Source: Sphaerulina vaccinii
Lineage: Eukaryota; Ascomycota; Dothideomycetes; Mycosphaerellales; Mycosphaerellaceae
DNA: 64,000 nucleotides
Direction: 5' to 3'
Assembly: GCA_022570795.1 (NCBI GenBank)
Contig: JAKUDP010000011.1
Span: 1,884,094 to 1,948,093, forward strand
The notes under the pieces were generated by a model that saw nothing but the letters and a program-made list of their open reading frames with translations, made no database searches and was not told where the DNA came from. Shown here piece after piece: positions 1 through 10,710 of this stretch. A program made the position numbers and the translations under genes. Numbering within the stretch: the stretch's first letter is position 1; each line of letters begins with the position of its first letter.

Positions 1-124
1 CTATGTAGACTCGAAGATCGATGTTACGTAAGTTGCAAGCTCATTGTCAAGAGGTTTATAATATATGTAGGAGAATGAAGTGTATGGTATTGTGTTACTT
101 GTACTGTCTGTCTGTCTGTCTGCA

Positions 125-328
125 TCAATATAACCCCGCCTGGAACTCTTCTACTCCTGGCATCATTTCCTGTTGTGAAAGAATGCGCGCTGGAACATTC
201 ATGAAGACATGTCGTTTGTAAGCGAAGCAGTTCGAGCAGCCTGACGTGTTGTGACCGCAGCTGTTACACCAAGTGCTCACTATCCCGCCTGAGTTGGTGG
301 CACTGCAAGAGCAGCAAGACCAAGGCAT
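125..328 (-). CDS. Small Cys-rich zinc-ribbon-like protein (67 aa)
   Basis: The reading frame gives 67 residues starting MPWSCCSC. Cysteines at about 5, 6, 8, 21, 24, 30 and 33 and a His at 26 form the pattern W-x-C-C-x-C, then C-x2-C-G-H, then C-x2-C. Small and large fungal proteins of unknown function often carry a similar 'WxCCxC...N...C-x2-C-x-H..C-x2-C' putative zinc-binding stretch. I know no function for it. The frame stays open upstream to about 526, but the sequence there does not look like protein, so I take the ATG at 328. No signal peptide is visible. It may be the last exon of a longer gene. The spaced Cys pairs are unlikely by chance, but the evidence is short. Confidence 0.4.
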   Translation of the reverse strand: MPWSCCSCSATNSGGIVSTWCNSCGHNTSGCSNCFAYKRHVFMNVPARILSQQEMMPGVEEFQAGLY

Positions 329-1000
329 ATTAGTTGTTGTAAGAAGATATATTCTGTGATTGTCGAGAATGGATGAATCTAGGTTGGTGGCTGGGAACGC
401 GACTGAACAAGCTTTTTGAGTAGGTGAGGAACAAAGACCTTGACAGCTCGGCTGTAGATAACAGATCGATCGATCCATGTGCCATTGACTGCCAGCGTTT
501 TTGATGCCTTTGTTGTGCAATGCCACGAACCCGGACCCTCTTCAAGATCGGCAGAATCAGACTCAGAGAGAGAACAAAGCGAGCTGGCCGGCTAGGAAGA
601 GTCTGTGTGACAGATCTGGCTGGTCTGAAAATCGCCAAGACAGCGACGTTCCCACCGCATCCAGAGCGCTGGAGCTCGCCCAGGTAGACTGAACAATATG
701 CAGTCCGTCCATGTGAACTTTCGACCCGCAAGGGATCCGCTGAAGTCTCTGTGACGTTGGAATTCAGGCAACGTGCATGAGCTGTAAGATTGGCGGCCCA
801 GTCCCAGTCCATCAGTGCTGAGAGACAGGCCAGGCGGAGGTAGTCATTGCGACGCTTGGGCGAGCACCTTTTGAGTGGGGCACACTTCCTTCGTGATTGT
901 TGCTCTCAAAGTTCTGGCCAAGGTGATTTGTACATCGAGGAACTATTGCCATAGTGAGATGTTCGTATCCATCCTTTTAAATTCAGACCAGGCTGAGAAG
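329..1000. other. Intergenic stretch, no convincing gene
   Basis: Open frames of up to 160 codons exist here, but they are rich in Arg/Ser/Leu, lack domain-like patterns and overlap on opposite strands. I see nothing else beyond the presumed 3' flank of the NLR gene to the right. Confidence 0.5.
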
Positions 1001-4000
1001 CTAACCGCGCTCAAACTGCATGTCGTTACCTGCCACTTCAGGATGTACCACTAGCATGTGTCGTGTAAGAGCTTCATCCCATACAAATGTCATCTCTTTG
1101 GGACACACAGGGCAGCGAAGCCTCGACTTGCGGCCGCTGTGAATAGTGTCCTCATGGTGGGTCAAGTCATAGGGCCGGGAGAATATCGTGTTGCATAGCT
1201 TGCCTGTGGAAGGGTTGACTCGGGTGCACTTGTGTGGTCCAGTCTGTGAGTTCCGAGGCATCGAGTCATCTATGGTATTGACAAATGATGGCGCAAGGAC
1301 TTCGAGACCTTCATCTTCTGGATAAGCGATAGCACCGGGAAAGGTCATGTACCTAGAGTCATAGAAGAGGTCCTCGAGCGGCACGTCCAGAGGGATAAGT
1401 GGCTGACCTTGCGAGCCTGTCATTTTGACAAACACACCTGCTAACGATTGAGAAAGTGTACCAGCCGGACATGGCCGCATGACTTGTGTGCCATCGATCC
1501 AGATAGCTTTGAACAAGATACCTTCGAGTGCCTCTGGAATCAAGTCGTGACGATCCTCGAAATAGTTGTAATACACGTCTCTGGCACGGTATCTGGCTAG
1601 CAGCACGGCCAATTCCTGCTGACCATGCGACACGCACAAGGGCGAGGATAGCAGCATGACGCTTGCGCCGGATGTCAACAAGAGTTCAGCGCAACGGAAG
1701 TGTCTCTGGTCAGCACCTCGCGCATGCTTCACAATGATTTCTAGGGTCCTCTCCTGGCCTAACAAGATCGAGTCTGGCGGTATTTGAATTTCGTGCAGGA
1801 GATACTTCACACTGTTGGGTTCGCCTGCCCTCAGAGCAGCGGAAAATGCGATATCGGCGTTGTCTCCCAGCATTTCCACGTCTGACTTCAGCAGCATGTG
1901 AAGTAGAGTGGTAGGTCCATGTCGAGCAGCTATGCTGACTGGCGGTTCGCTGCGACCATCGGCGGAGGCATATATCTTTGCTCCTGCAGCAAGTAGTAAG
2001 CCTACAGTCGTTTCATCCTTCTCTTCACACGCGCTCTGCAATGCTGAAAGGCTTGTACCTGATACAAAATCCGGGTCAGCTCCTTTCGCGAGGAGAAGTT
2101 CCACCAGCATTGCTGGAAGCCTTGCACCATCGCACGCCTCCGCAATCGTTTGTAATGCGGTAGGATACCCACATCCCACAAGGTTAGGGTCTGCTCCGTG
2201 CTCGAGCAGTAGGTAAATGATCTGCTCAGAGGATCGCACGAGATTGCTTCGCGCCATCCTTTGTTCGTACCATGTGGTGCAGGCGAGCTGAAGCGGTGTC
2301 ACACTGCATCTGTCACAATGGGTCAAACAGCTTGCGAACAGATCATCTGTCATTGCGAAGACGTCATCAGGAAGTCCGAGCAAGTCGTCAACAGCACAGT
2401 CCAGAGTATCGAGACTTTCCAACTCGCCGAATATCTGCTGTTTCGTTGTCATTTTGGCAACAGACACTGCACTACCCAGACCTTCGTGTTCAAAGCCATA
2501 TGCGTTGGGGTCTACTCCAAGTTGCAGGAGAACTTTCACGATTCGTATATCACCTTTCTGGCACGCCACCTGCAGTAGAGTGCGCTCACATGTCTCATGA
2601 AATTGGACTTGGTGATTTGCATTGGCTTGAAGCAGCGCAACCATGACGTCTTGGTTCCAGATGTTGCTTGCGATCTGTAGTGAAGTTTTTCTACCATACC
2701 CACCGAGCTCTGTGTCCGCACCTGCTGTTAATAACAGCTTGACTATTGTTTCTCGAGCTTCTTGAAGAGCTTTGTCCTCGGAGTGCGTCGAGTTGTCGAT
2801 GCGTCCTTCGCTGGCCAGTACCACTGCGCTGCCGTGGAATTCATCTCCGCACGCTATGTTCAGCGCAGTTCTCCTTAGGTACGTGTAGAGAGAGGTGTTG
2901 GCGCCTGCCACGAGCAGCGCCTTGACAAGAGATACATCGCCAGCTGCAGAAGCCATTTGAAGTGGGAATCCTTCCCATGGATCTTCGGTGTTGGGATCTG
3001 CACCATGGTTTAGAAGACGTTCGACGGCCTTCGTGTGACCGCGGTAGCAAGCAACCGCCAGCACAGTACTTGCGGGAGTGAGATGCGTCGAATACACAGA
3101 CTCTGAGTGATAATGATAATTTGCGAGACCTAGTCTCGCAGGGAAGATCAGGTCTTGACCGAAATGCTGATGGTCTAAACCGAAGTTTGGGTCCGCGCCT
3201 GCATCAAGCAGCAGCTGAACAACATCAACATGTCCGTAGCAAGCCGCACCTGCTAGAGAAAGTCCGATGTCTAACGGCGATAGTGGCGCGTGCCTAGCTA
3301 GGAGAGCCTGGACAGTTTGCAGCAGACCCAGAGAGCTTGCCAATATCAAGCCGCATACCTCAGGCGACAACGCAGCTAAGTTTCCAGCTAAAGTGTCACC
3401 ACGAAAAGCAGAGTCTGAGCCCACGGATAGCCAGAACCTGAGCACAGATCGGTTCGTGAAGATCATCTCATGTAAGCCGTGGGTCGCCATGTCAGGAAGG
3501 AGCCCCTCGGCCTTCCGCTGATAATTCATCCATATACATGCCTGTGGCAGCAGCGGATATCGAGCCTGGAATGTCTTAGGCACATCGAGTGGCACAGTGA
3601 TAGGTTGTAAGGCGTTGTCAATAGATTGTTGTGTCGTACAAACAGGCCAGAAATACGAGACAACTCCAGTTTCACGCGCGCGTCTACGCATGGCTTCGTC
3701 TTCTCTTTCAAATGCTTCCAGGCAATGAAGCAAATATGCAATGCAATCTTGCGTGATAAGATATGCCGCTTCTGATTCGATCAAGTGGAAGTTCGACTGA
3801 CACCGTTCGGACACAAGGTATTCTTTAACAGAATGATGGGCCAGGATGATCTTCTGTCCTTGAATCTGGACAAGGGATGACATGCTGTCGATGAGTGCCT
3901 CGATCGCTATGCGGCTTGCTTCGTCCACGTAAGGTTTCATGACGTGGTTCGTGATGCATGCGTCGCGTAATGCTCGAACTGTCAGATCCCCGTCAAGAAA

Positions 4001-5116
4001 GGCCAGCCACCGAAGTGCTGTCTTTACTTCGTGCACCTTTTCAAAGTCTCTGAGAATCCTTTCGTAGGTCTCGTCCAATGTTTTCGGAAGGTTCTGCAGT
4101 GTGTTCGTGATATATTTCGTGTTGAGTACTCTCAGACGCCTGATCTGATCCAACTGGCAATGGACCCAGCGAAACATTCCGTCCGAGCTACTGGTCAGTG
4201 TGTTGCGGATATCGTCCTTGGTCTCTTCGGGAAGGCGTCGTAAACTATCGCTCCGACCAAGTTCGTTCTGAACGTAGATAGCAATGTCCGCATCGACTGA
4301 CTTCGCCTCGACCTGCACGACAGCTGTGCTCCATCTTTTCATGAAGCGGTCGATATCAAGCTCTCTTCTGCTGGTTATCAGGAGCTTCAGGTTAGGACAG
4401 GCCGAGCTAATCGACTTCAAGCCAAGCATGATCTCCTCCCGGTTCCGCAGCTCTTCTGGACACTCGTCTAGTGCATCAATGAAAAGATAAGCCGATTTAT
4501 GCGAAGTCAAGATAGCCACAAGCACTGCCTGTAGTATCTCTGGGTGCCTTTGATTCTTCTCGTGAGCTGATCGAAGCTCTGAAGGCACGAAGTCATGTAG
4601 GAGCAACTGTGAGATCGTGGACAGTAAAAGGTTCCGGTAAGTCTGTTTGGCAGTGTCTCGAAATGAGAAGTAGAAGTAGGCAAAAGGCGTCCGCGCTGCA
4701 TTTGAAAGGGTTGTCCTAATGTTCTCAATGATCGTGGAGCATAGCACAGTCTTCGAGCAGCCGGCTTTTCCATGGAGCCAGAGAACATTTTATAGGCCTT
4801 CATTCCACTTCCGGTATGCTGGCAGGTCTAACAACCACAATCCAGTCCCTGGCTCGTGCTTCCTTCGAGCCTTATGGTGTTCGTCACTGGAGTCAGGTGC
4901 ATCGAGCCAGTGCCGTAGCTGGCTGACAGAGACCGTCGTACTGGATGAGGCGTTGTGATGATGATGATGATAGTGGTTGTGAACACCGCCCTCGACGTTG
5001 CCATTGATCTGCTGGGCGTAATCACCAAATCTCATGCTCTCAACATTGTAGACGTGAGTGCCTCCGGCACGTCCGTCGCCAGCGTGCAGGCTGCCGTCCA
5101 TAGATTCCTCCGACAT
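1001..5116 (-). pseudogene. NLR-A: NACHT-ankyrin-C2H2 protein with an in-frame stop before the P-loop
   Basis: One minus-strand frame runs from the ATG at 5116 to the TAG at 1001, about 1,370 codons, broken only by a TAA at 4790-4792. In order it encodes: a short motif around VYNVESMRFGDYAQQINGN (residues 22-40) followed by a His run; a linker ending RRKHEPGTG; the stop; then a NACHT NTPase with Walker A GKAGCSKT and Walker B LFIDALDE; a helical middle; at least ten ankyrin repeats (for example GHVDVVQLLLDAGADPN); and a C-terminal pair of C2H2-like fingers (C-x9-C...H-x4-H and CPVCP...H-x4-H). Fungal NACHT-ankyrin proteins are NLR-like receptors for heterokaryon incompatibility or non-self recognition. 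The neighbour at 6075-9140 is a paralogue that reads through the stop position. No plausible intron removes the stop, so the gene is probably dead, read through, or carries a base error. A product starting after the stop would lose the ATP-binding loop. Confidence 0.82.
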
Positions 5117-5470
5117 TTCCTATAAGACCACATGGTACCGTGGGTTCTACTTTTGTAGGGGCCATGAGTCCATAGGTCAAAGTCAAGTAAGAACGTCTGT
5201 CCATTGTCAATATCGCAAAGCTGAGGCTGAACTTTAGAGATGGAGGTTCAAGGACTGCTCAGCCCCACTGCTGGCTCCACTGTCGAATGCCACTGTGATT
5301 GGACGCCACTTGGCGGCTATGCATCGGCCGACCTGCATAAGATGGAGCCAGTAGTCGGAGTACAGAAGAGCTCTTGGAGCATCTTGAGATGCCTATGAAT
5401 GAGCTGGGTGGCAAGCTCGCAAGATCATATTAGTCTCGCGGGTGCGACAGCTTCTAGAGATACTGTCTTG

Positions 5471-6050
5471 TTAGCGCTGCTCTTGCTCCCTCACTCGACA
5501 TTCTCGGTCTGGATCATTATCAGAAATCGAAGCTATACCTATTCTTAGCCGAACGTGCCTCATATGGCGACGATAGCTCTCTCTGTTCGACTTGGAAACG
5601 ACAGCACGCTCATCCGGCTTGTCGGCCTCTATCGATGCGTCAAAAGCTACTCGTTCGCCTTCGCATCTTGCACAGGGGTGATCCGTGATGTCGGTCTCAG
5701 CCGCTCGAACGGCGAGTGAGTCCTGAATGAACATGTGTTTGATGAAGCTGCAAGCCTCTCCGTTCAAGGCTATGGCGTCCAGAATGGCTCGGGTAGTGAG
5801 ATGTGATGGATTCCGATTGCACGGCAGCATTGGACCTCATAAGTCGAAGTGCAAGGCGCGGATGCTGTTTGAAAGGATAAGGCATATCGTCCTCCATAAT
5901 CGCGTGTCCATTGATGCCTTTGATATTCACCGTATAGAAAATTGTGCGATATCCAGCCGCCATGACGCGTCTTGCAGAACCATCATATCCGTGAGCAATT
6001 GCCAGATCCAGCAGGCTGTCGAGATAGCTGTCGTCGGCATCGTAACTTGC
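5471..6050 (-). pseudogene. Unrecognised coding remnant between the two NLR genes
   Basis: Directly downstream of NLR-B, the minus strand has protein-like stretches in two frames. One (about 6050-5760) includes LLDLAIAHGYDGSARRVMAA, loosely like an ankyrin helix pair, and MEDDMPYPFKQHPRLALRLM. The other (5830-5471) ends in a charged tail with HPCARCEG. They could be two exons of a small gene or the frameshifted tail of a lost NLR copy. A stop precedes the first stretch in frame, and no start codon is convincing. I do not recognise a family. The remaining bases up to 5116 and up to 6075 hold nothing I can identify. Confidence 0.25.
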
Positions 6051-6074
6051 CTAGACTACAGCACATGCAAGACT

Positions 6075-9000
6075 TCAATGTAGCTTCTGCCTCTTGTGGT
6101 TCGTGTCATGCTGGGACGGTACAGGTGATCTGCTTGCAGGTATGGATACAAAGGCCGACCGGTCTGCTGGCGTTTCCGTATGCAGTGCCGGTTGCCAATC
6201 TATAAGTTCAGGACAAGGAGCCAGTTCTGACGCTGAATATGGTGGTTGCGATGGACGAGTAGTGAGACAGCTGCCTTCATACCGTGCCAACCAAAGATCC
6301 ACTTTCGACGCCATATATGGTGGCGATGGAAGGATACTAGAGCAGTAGCCTTCGGACCGTGCCACCCAAGGGCGCAGAGCACTTGGCTTCACACCAGCCC
6401 ATAGTAGCATACTCGTGATTGCTTCTGCACTTCGATCAGGATGTTCGAAACTGGGTCGACCTTTACGCCAAGAATCTTGCAAAGACTTGCAGACCATCGT
6501 TTGTATGTATTCATGCCTGTTGAGGTAAGGTTCCGCTCCCACTTTTAGAAGCGTTTTGACATGCTCCCACTCAGAGCCACATACTCGTTCGTCCAGATGT
6601 GACACATCTTTCAATATCTCAAATTCGTTTCGCGCTGCGCCTGGTTCAGTATGGCTGGCAAGCAGAACTTGCATCATGTTATGGTTCCCGTTCATGATCG
6701 CTTCAATCAAGGAATTCGTCGGCCACCCATCGTGTACGTGTTGCAACTTGACATCAGCGCCCATATCGATGAGCCGCCGCAACGATTCTTTTCCGTTAGT
6801 CCTTATGGCATGGATCAAGGCTATGCCTAGACTCTCTGCTTCAGGTGGTAGATACTTGCTCTGATCGAGAAGTGTAATTGCAGTGGCTGGAAGATTCTCG
6901 GTACTTGCTATAAGAATCGGGAGACCTCCAGAAGTGGCATCCTCGCGACACCTCGAAAGCCATTTCATCTCGCCGTTGTTATCCAATGCTTCGCTTATCA
7001 CACACCAGAACTTCATGGCTCTGTGCTGGGTAAACAATTTGAACTGAAGGCCTTGGGAGTGGTCCGACATGAAGCATGTCTCGGCGACGCGCTGATATTG
7101 TGTCCACCGGCTCGCCCAGCGCAGGAGCGGAAATGTGCAGAGGAGCTCCCAGTCCAAGACGTCGTCCGTTCCACGATGCTCAAACGGAGGCGAGGAATCC
7201 TCGAAGTCGAAGACGTGGGGAGCTGGAGCACCTGGGTTGTAGGCGTCGGCTTCTCGTAAATCATGGCGGTTGAAGTCAAAGTTCCTGAATCTTCTGGACG
7301 TAGTGAAGCCTAGGCGCCTGTGTACGCCGTGGCTACAGACTGTGAACATCTCGTCCTCCTCATGGCAGGGGCCAGAGCATTGTGCAGCTCCCAGCGCATC
7401 ACTGACTGTATGGTGCACGAGACCACTATCAGGATCGGGGAAGCTATATGGCTCTCTAGTCGTCATTTCCAGTGTCAAGATTCCCTCCTCGGGCTCGTCG
7501 TGGCGGCGTGTATGTTCTGACGAATCAAGGCTAAAATCCGTGGCCCAAGTGTGCCGAGAGTACACCTCGGAGCAATGTAACAGGTATGCTAAACAACTTT
7601 GCGCCAGAAGAACCTGGCAATGAGCATTCATGCAGAAGAAGGCTGCGCTTCCGCTCTCGACACGTTCCGAGACCAGATATTCTTTCACGGAATAATGCGC
7701 CAGGGTCACTATAGCACTGTCGTCGAATTGTGCCTCACGAGCAGTAGAGTTGTCGTTTCGCGACGTTCCAGACAGGTCCTCAACTTCGATCAGGGACGAC
7801 ATGCCTTCGATCAAAACACGAAAGGCGTACTGGTTCTCTTCGTCTACGAATGGTGTTTGGTCGTGCCTTGTGGCACAGGCCGTTTGCAATTGCAAGATCG
7901 TCAAAGGCTCCTGCGTGAAAGTGAGCCAGCACAAAGCCAACTTCGCTTCCTCTACTTTGTCGTAATTCAGCAAAATGCGCTCATATGTCTCATCTAAGGA
8001 AGCTGGAAGATTTCGAAGCGCTTCAGTGATGTTCGTGATGGTTGGCACTCTCACGTTGGTGATCTGTCTCAAGACACAGTCAGCCCACCGGAACCTGTCA
8101 AGGTCAGCATATTCAGACGATGAGTGCGAAGTTTCAACCCACATGCCATCTGCCCGAGTGGTGATTTCGTTTTGCACCAAGGTCTTCACAGAGGCCGGGA
8201 GGATGCGAAGAGCTCTGCGTCTGTGTAGCTGAGTCGTAACATATTGTCGAATGTCTGCATCAACGGACTTTGCTTCAACCCTCAATATAGTGATACGAGG
8301 ACTCCTCATGGCCTCCTCTATATCAGCTTCTCTCCTGCTTGTTACAAGCAAGCTCAAGTTGGGGGATTTTAGTAGCAGAGTCTTAAGACCGCACAAGATC
8401 TCTTCTCGGAACTCGTTTCTCGTAGGACTCTCGTCTACAGCATCCACCACCACGTAGCTCGGTCCAGAAGTTGACAACATGGCCACCAAGTCAGCTTCCA
8501 GTGACTGGGCATCTTTGCATTTGCGCTCAAATGCCTTCGATGCCCCGGGAGACGTCGGGCCATTCCCTAATAGTTGTGAGAATATCGAGGCCAGGAGACT
8601 CTGATAACTCTGTTTCCTAGTATCGCGAAAGGTGAAGTAGAAATACGCCAGCTGAGCTCGCGTGACCCCACTAATGTGCTCCCTCAGGTTCTCGATAATG
8701 GTCGAACACAAGACTGTCTTGCAACAGCCCGCCTTACCATAGAGCCACAGCATTTGAGTAGCTCCAGCACGCCAAGTCTTGTACGCGTGGCTGTCCAAAA
8801 ACCATTGGCCTGTCCCTGGTTCATGTTTCCTGCGAGCTTCGATGTGGTCAAACTCTGTGTCCGGAGCATCCAGCCACTCCCGTACATCACCAGCAGTTGC
8901 TACTTTTCCAGTAGAGGCGCTGTAGTGATGGTGGACGCCTCCGGCTATGTTGCCGTTGTACTGTTGTGCATAGTCGGCGAATGTCATGCTTTGCATATTA

Positions 9001-9140
9001 TAGGTATGTGAGCCTAGCCGTGCGCCACTGTTGTCCTTGTGCATTTCTGGCTCCCCTTCTTGCGTGGGGTCATCCCCCGAGGCCAAATCGATGGTGTCGT
9101 TCACAGGTGTGCTGTCCAAGATGCCCATGTCGTCCCTCAT
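6075..9140 (-). CDS. NLR-B: NACHT NTPase with degenerate ankyrin region (1,021 aa)
   Basis: This is an intact single-exon paralogue of NLR-A. Residues ~46-73 carry the shared short motif (MTFADYAQQYNGNIAGG followed by HHHY). The RRKHEPGTGQW linker is at ~104-113, Walker A GKAGCCKT at 135-142 and Walker B YVVVDAVDE at ~229-237. An insert with SSEYADLDRFRW interrupts the region corresponding to the NLR-A winged-helix/linker. The C-terminal third has only weak ankyrin-like repeats (for example ESLRRLIDMGADV and EHVKTLLKVGAEP) and ends in a basic KRQKLH tail. It lacks the C2H2 fingers of NLR-A. The likely role is intracellular recognition leading to programmed cell death or incompatibility, by analogy with fungal NLRs; the partner is unknown. 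The tandem same-strand arrangement with NLR-A points to local duplication followed by strong divergence of the sensing half. Confidence 0.85.
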   Translation of the reverse strand: MRDDMGILDSTPVNDTIDLASGDDPTQEGEPEMHKDNSGARLGSHTYNMQSMTFADYAQQYNGNIAGGVHHHYSASTGKVATAGDVREWLDAPDTEFDHIEARRKHEPGTGQWFLDSHAYKTWRAGATQMLWLYGKAGCCKTVLCSTIIENLREHISGVTRAQLAYFYFTFRDTRKQSYQSLLASIFSQLLGNGPTSPGASKAFERKCKDAQSLEADLVAMLSTSGPSYVVVDAVDESPTRNEFREEILCGLKTLLLKSPNLSLLVTSRREADIEEAMRSPRITILRVEAKSVDADIRQYVTTQLHRRRALRILPASVKTLVQNEITTRADGMWVETSHSSSEYADLDRFRWADCVLRQITNVRVPTITNITEALRNLPASLDETYERILLNYDKVEEAKLALCWLTFTQEPLTILQLQTACATRHDQTPFVDEENQYAFRVLIEGMSSLIEVEDLSGTSRNDNSTAREAQFDDSAIVTLAHYSVKEYLVSERVESGSAAFFCMNAHCQVLLAQSCLAYLLHCSEVYSRHTWATDFSLDSSEHTRRHDEPEEGILTLEMTTREPYSFPDPDSGLVHHTVSDALGAAQCSGPCHEEDEMFTVCSHGVHRRLGFTTSRRFRNFDFNRHDLREADAYNPGAPAPHVFDFEDSSPPFEHRGTDDVLDWELLCTFPLLRWASRWTQYQRVAETCFMSDHSQGLQFKLFTQHRAMKFWCVISEALDNNGEMKWLSRCREDATSGGLPILIASTENLPATAITLLDQSKYLPPEAESLGIALIHAIRTNGKESLRRLIDMGADVKLQHVHDGWPTNSLIEAIMNGNHNMMQVLLASHTEPGAARNEFEILKDVSHLDERVCGSEWEHVKTLLKVGAEPYLNRHEYIQTMVCKSLQDSWRKGRPSFEHPDRSAEAITSMLLWAGVKPSALRPWVARSEGYCSSILPSPPYMASKVDLWLARYEGSCLTTRPSQPPYSASELAPCPELIDWQPALHTETPADRSAFVSIPASRSPVPSQHDTNHKRQKLH

Positions 9141-9437
9141 TTCTTAGTCTCGAAGAGGAGGTGAGTCTAGATTCGTTGACGTGATACATGAGATCTCGGA
9201 TCGAGGCTGTAGCGCAGGAGCTGAGGTCGCAGGCTTTCCGGGTTCCATCTAAGTTCCCCACTCCTGTGTAACGTGAGATGTCTGCGCCACAAGGTAGCCA
9301 CAGCTACAGGATATTGTCTTAGGCCAGGAATCCGGCTGAAATTGAGGTAGTTCAATTCGTATGTCTACCTAGTTTGTCCTCCTCGGACTATGGTCGTTCA
9401 ATCGCCAGGATCAGCTGTATTCCCAACAGTATTCTCC

Positions 9438-10321
9438 TCAGGCCGTCCCCGCACTCTCATTCCTCTCAACCAACTCCCCATAAACACCCAACTGTCTCCC
9501 CACCTTCACCTTCCTCTTCTTCTCTTGCCCTTCCGCTTTCTCCATACTCCCCACCGGCCCACCCTCATCTTTCGCCGCTCCGTCCTCCTCGTCCAACTCC
9601 TCATCAAGCGCTTCTTCCCTCAAAAAGTCCAAATCCATCCTCATAGAATACGCATCCTCCCCATCGGCATAGTACTTCGCTTCTGTAGCTATGACTTTGA
9701 AGCCTAGAGTGTCGCGGTATAAGGAAAGGGCTGCGACGTTGGACTCGCGGACGTGGAGGGAGACGTATTGTGCGCCGTATGTTTCGAACATTGCTCGTTC
9801 TGGATGAGTGAAGCGAGTCAGCAAATCATGCTAGTTGTAGGGTGCGAGAGGGAGGGAGTGCTTACGCGATTGTCTCATCAGCTTCTCTGCCAGCCCTAAC
9901 CTTCTATGCGTCCTCATCACACTCAGAGATGTGATATGTCCGTGTTGAATTCCATCTTGAGGATCTTCTTCCATTTTGGCGAGAACGTAGCCTACTATCT
10001 TAGGAGCGTCATAGGGAGTCTTTTGTGGGCGGGAGACCTGTTCCATATTAGCCACAACTCTTCTCCACCTCATCCTCGTTTTGTTGCGCTCTGCCTCTGC
10101 GCTTCTTTCGCCTCCTCCTCCTCTCCTCCTCACTTTGTTCTGTTCACTTCCACACGCTTCTCCACTTCCCTCGCACTTACATCAACAGCAACATAACTCA
10201 ACTGCGGCCAGCTGAGAGCATGGTACATGTAATATTTGCAAAAGTAATTTTCTGGCAAGTTCGTAATGTTCGTTTGTTGGACGTGAGGGATATCGGAGAG
10301 TTGGAGTACGCGGATGTCCAT
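9438..10321 (-). CDS. naa10: N-alpha-acetyltransferase NatA catalytic subunit (Ard1/Naa10)
   Basis: Three exons (10321-10181, 10037-9866, 9799-9438) join in frame to give 224 residues. Introns at 10180-10038 (GTAAGT..CAG) and 9865-9800 (GTAAGC..CAG) restore the conserved core. The N-terminus [15 protein letters not shown], the NLPENYF...[13 protein letters not shown] stretch and the acetyl-CoA-binding [13 protein letters not shown] loop (an RxxGxA GNAT motif) are diagnostic of Naa10. The protein co-translationally acetylates N-termini exposed after Met removal, in the cytosol on ribosomes with the Naa15 partner. The C-terminal ~60 residues are an acidic then basic low-complexity tail ([13 protein letters not shown]...KKRKVKVG), common in fungal Naa10. 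The first intron (143 nt) is long for this window. This is an ordinary housekeeping gene. Confidence 0.93.
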
Positions 10322-10710
10322 GGCAGCGGTATTTGTCGTGGAGGAAAGGTGAAGTTGAAGTTGTGGTATAGTTTGAGTTGGTGGAGGTTCGTCAATGCTG
10401 ATGTAAGCCGAGAGAAACCTGAGGCAGAAGTGGGAGGATCCACTTTCACATGCTAGATGGTAGGAGTGAAGTCACTTGTGGTTCGTGGCGAGATGTGCTA
10501 CAAGATTCGCGGTGGTAGCTGAGCCTTGATGAGACGATATGATGCTAGGGCGGATACCTAAGCTATGTGCTTCTGCACTCTAGTCTTGGAATCCAGACTC
10601 GAAGCTACAGGTCCGAATGGTCTCATAACTCCTTGAGACTTCCATCCGCCCTGGATGACTCCACGTGAATCTCATCAGCAGCTCCATCCACGTCTGCCTC
10701 CGCAGCTCTG
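10322..10710. other. Intergenic spacer upstream of naa10
   Basis: About 390 bases separate the naa10 start from the 3' end of the next minus-strand gene. It must contain the naa10 promoter. I see no TATA element or gene that I would defend. Confidence 0.4.

Noticed and set aside
330..812. 160-codon minus-strand open frame
   Set aside because: Composition is Arg/Ser/Leu-rich, it overlaps the better Cys-rich frame's upstream region and shows no domain character.
9070..9355. Short minus-strand frames upstream of NLR-B as an extra N-terminal exon
   Set aside because: They are in other frames, have no splice sites giving continuity, and the ATG at 9140 already precedes the shared motif.
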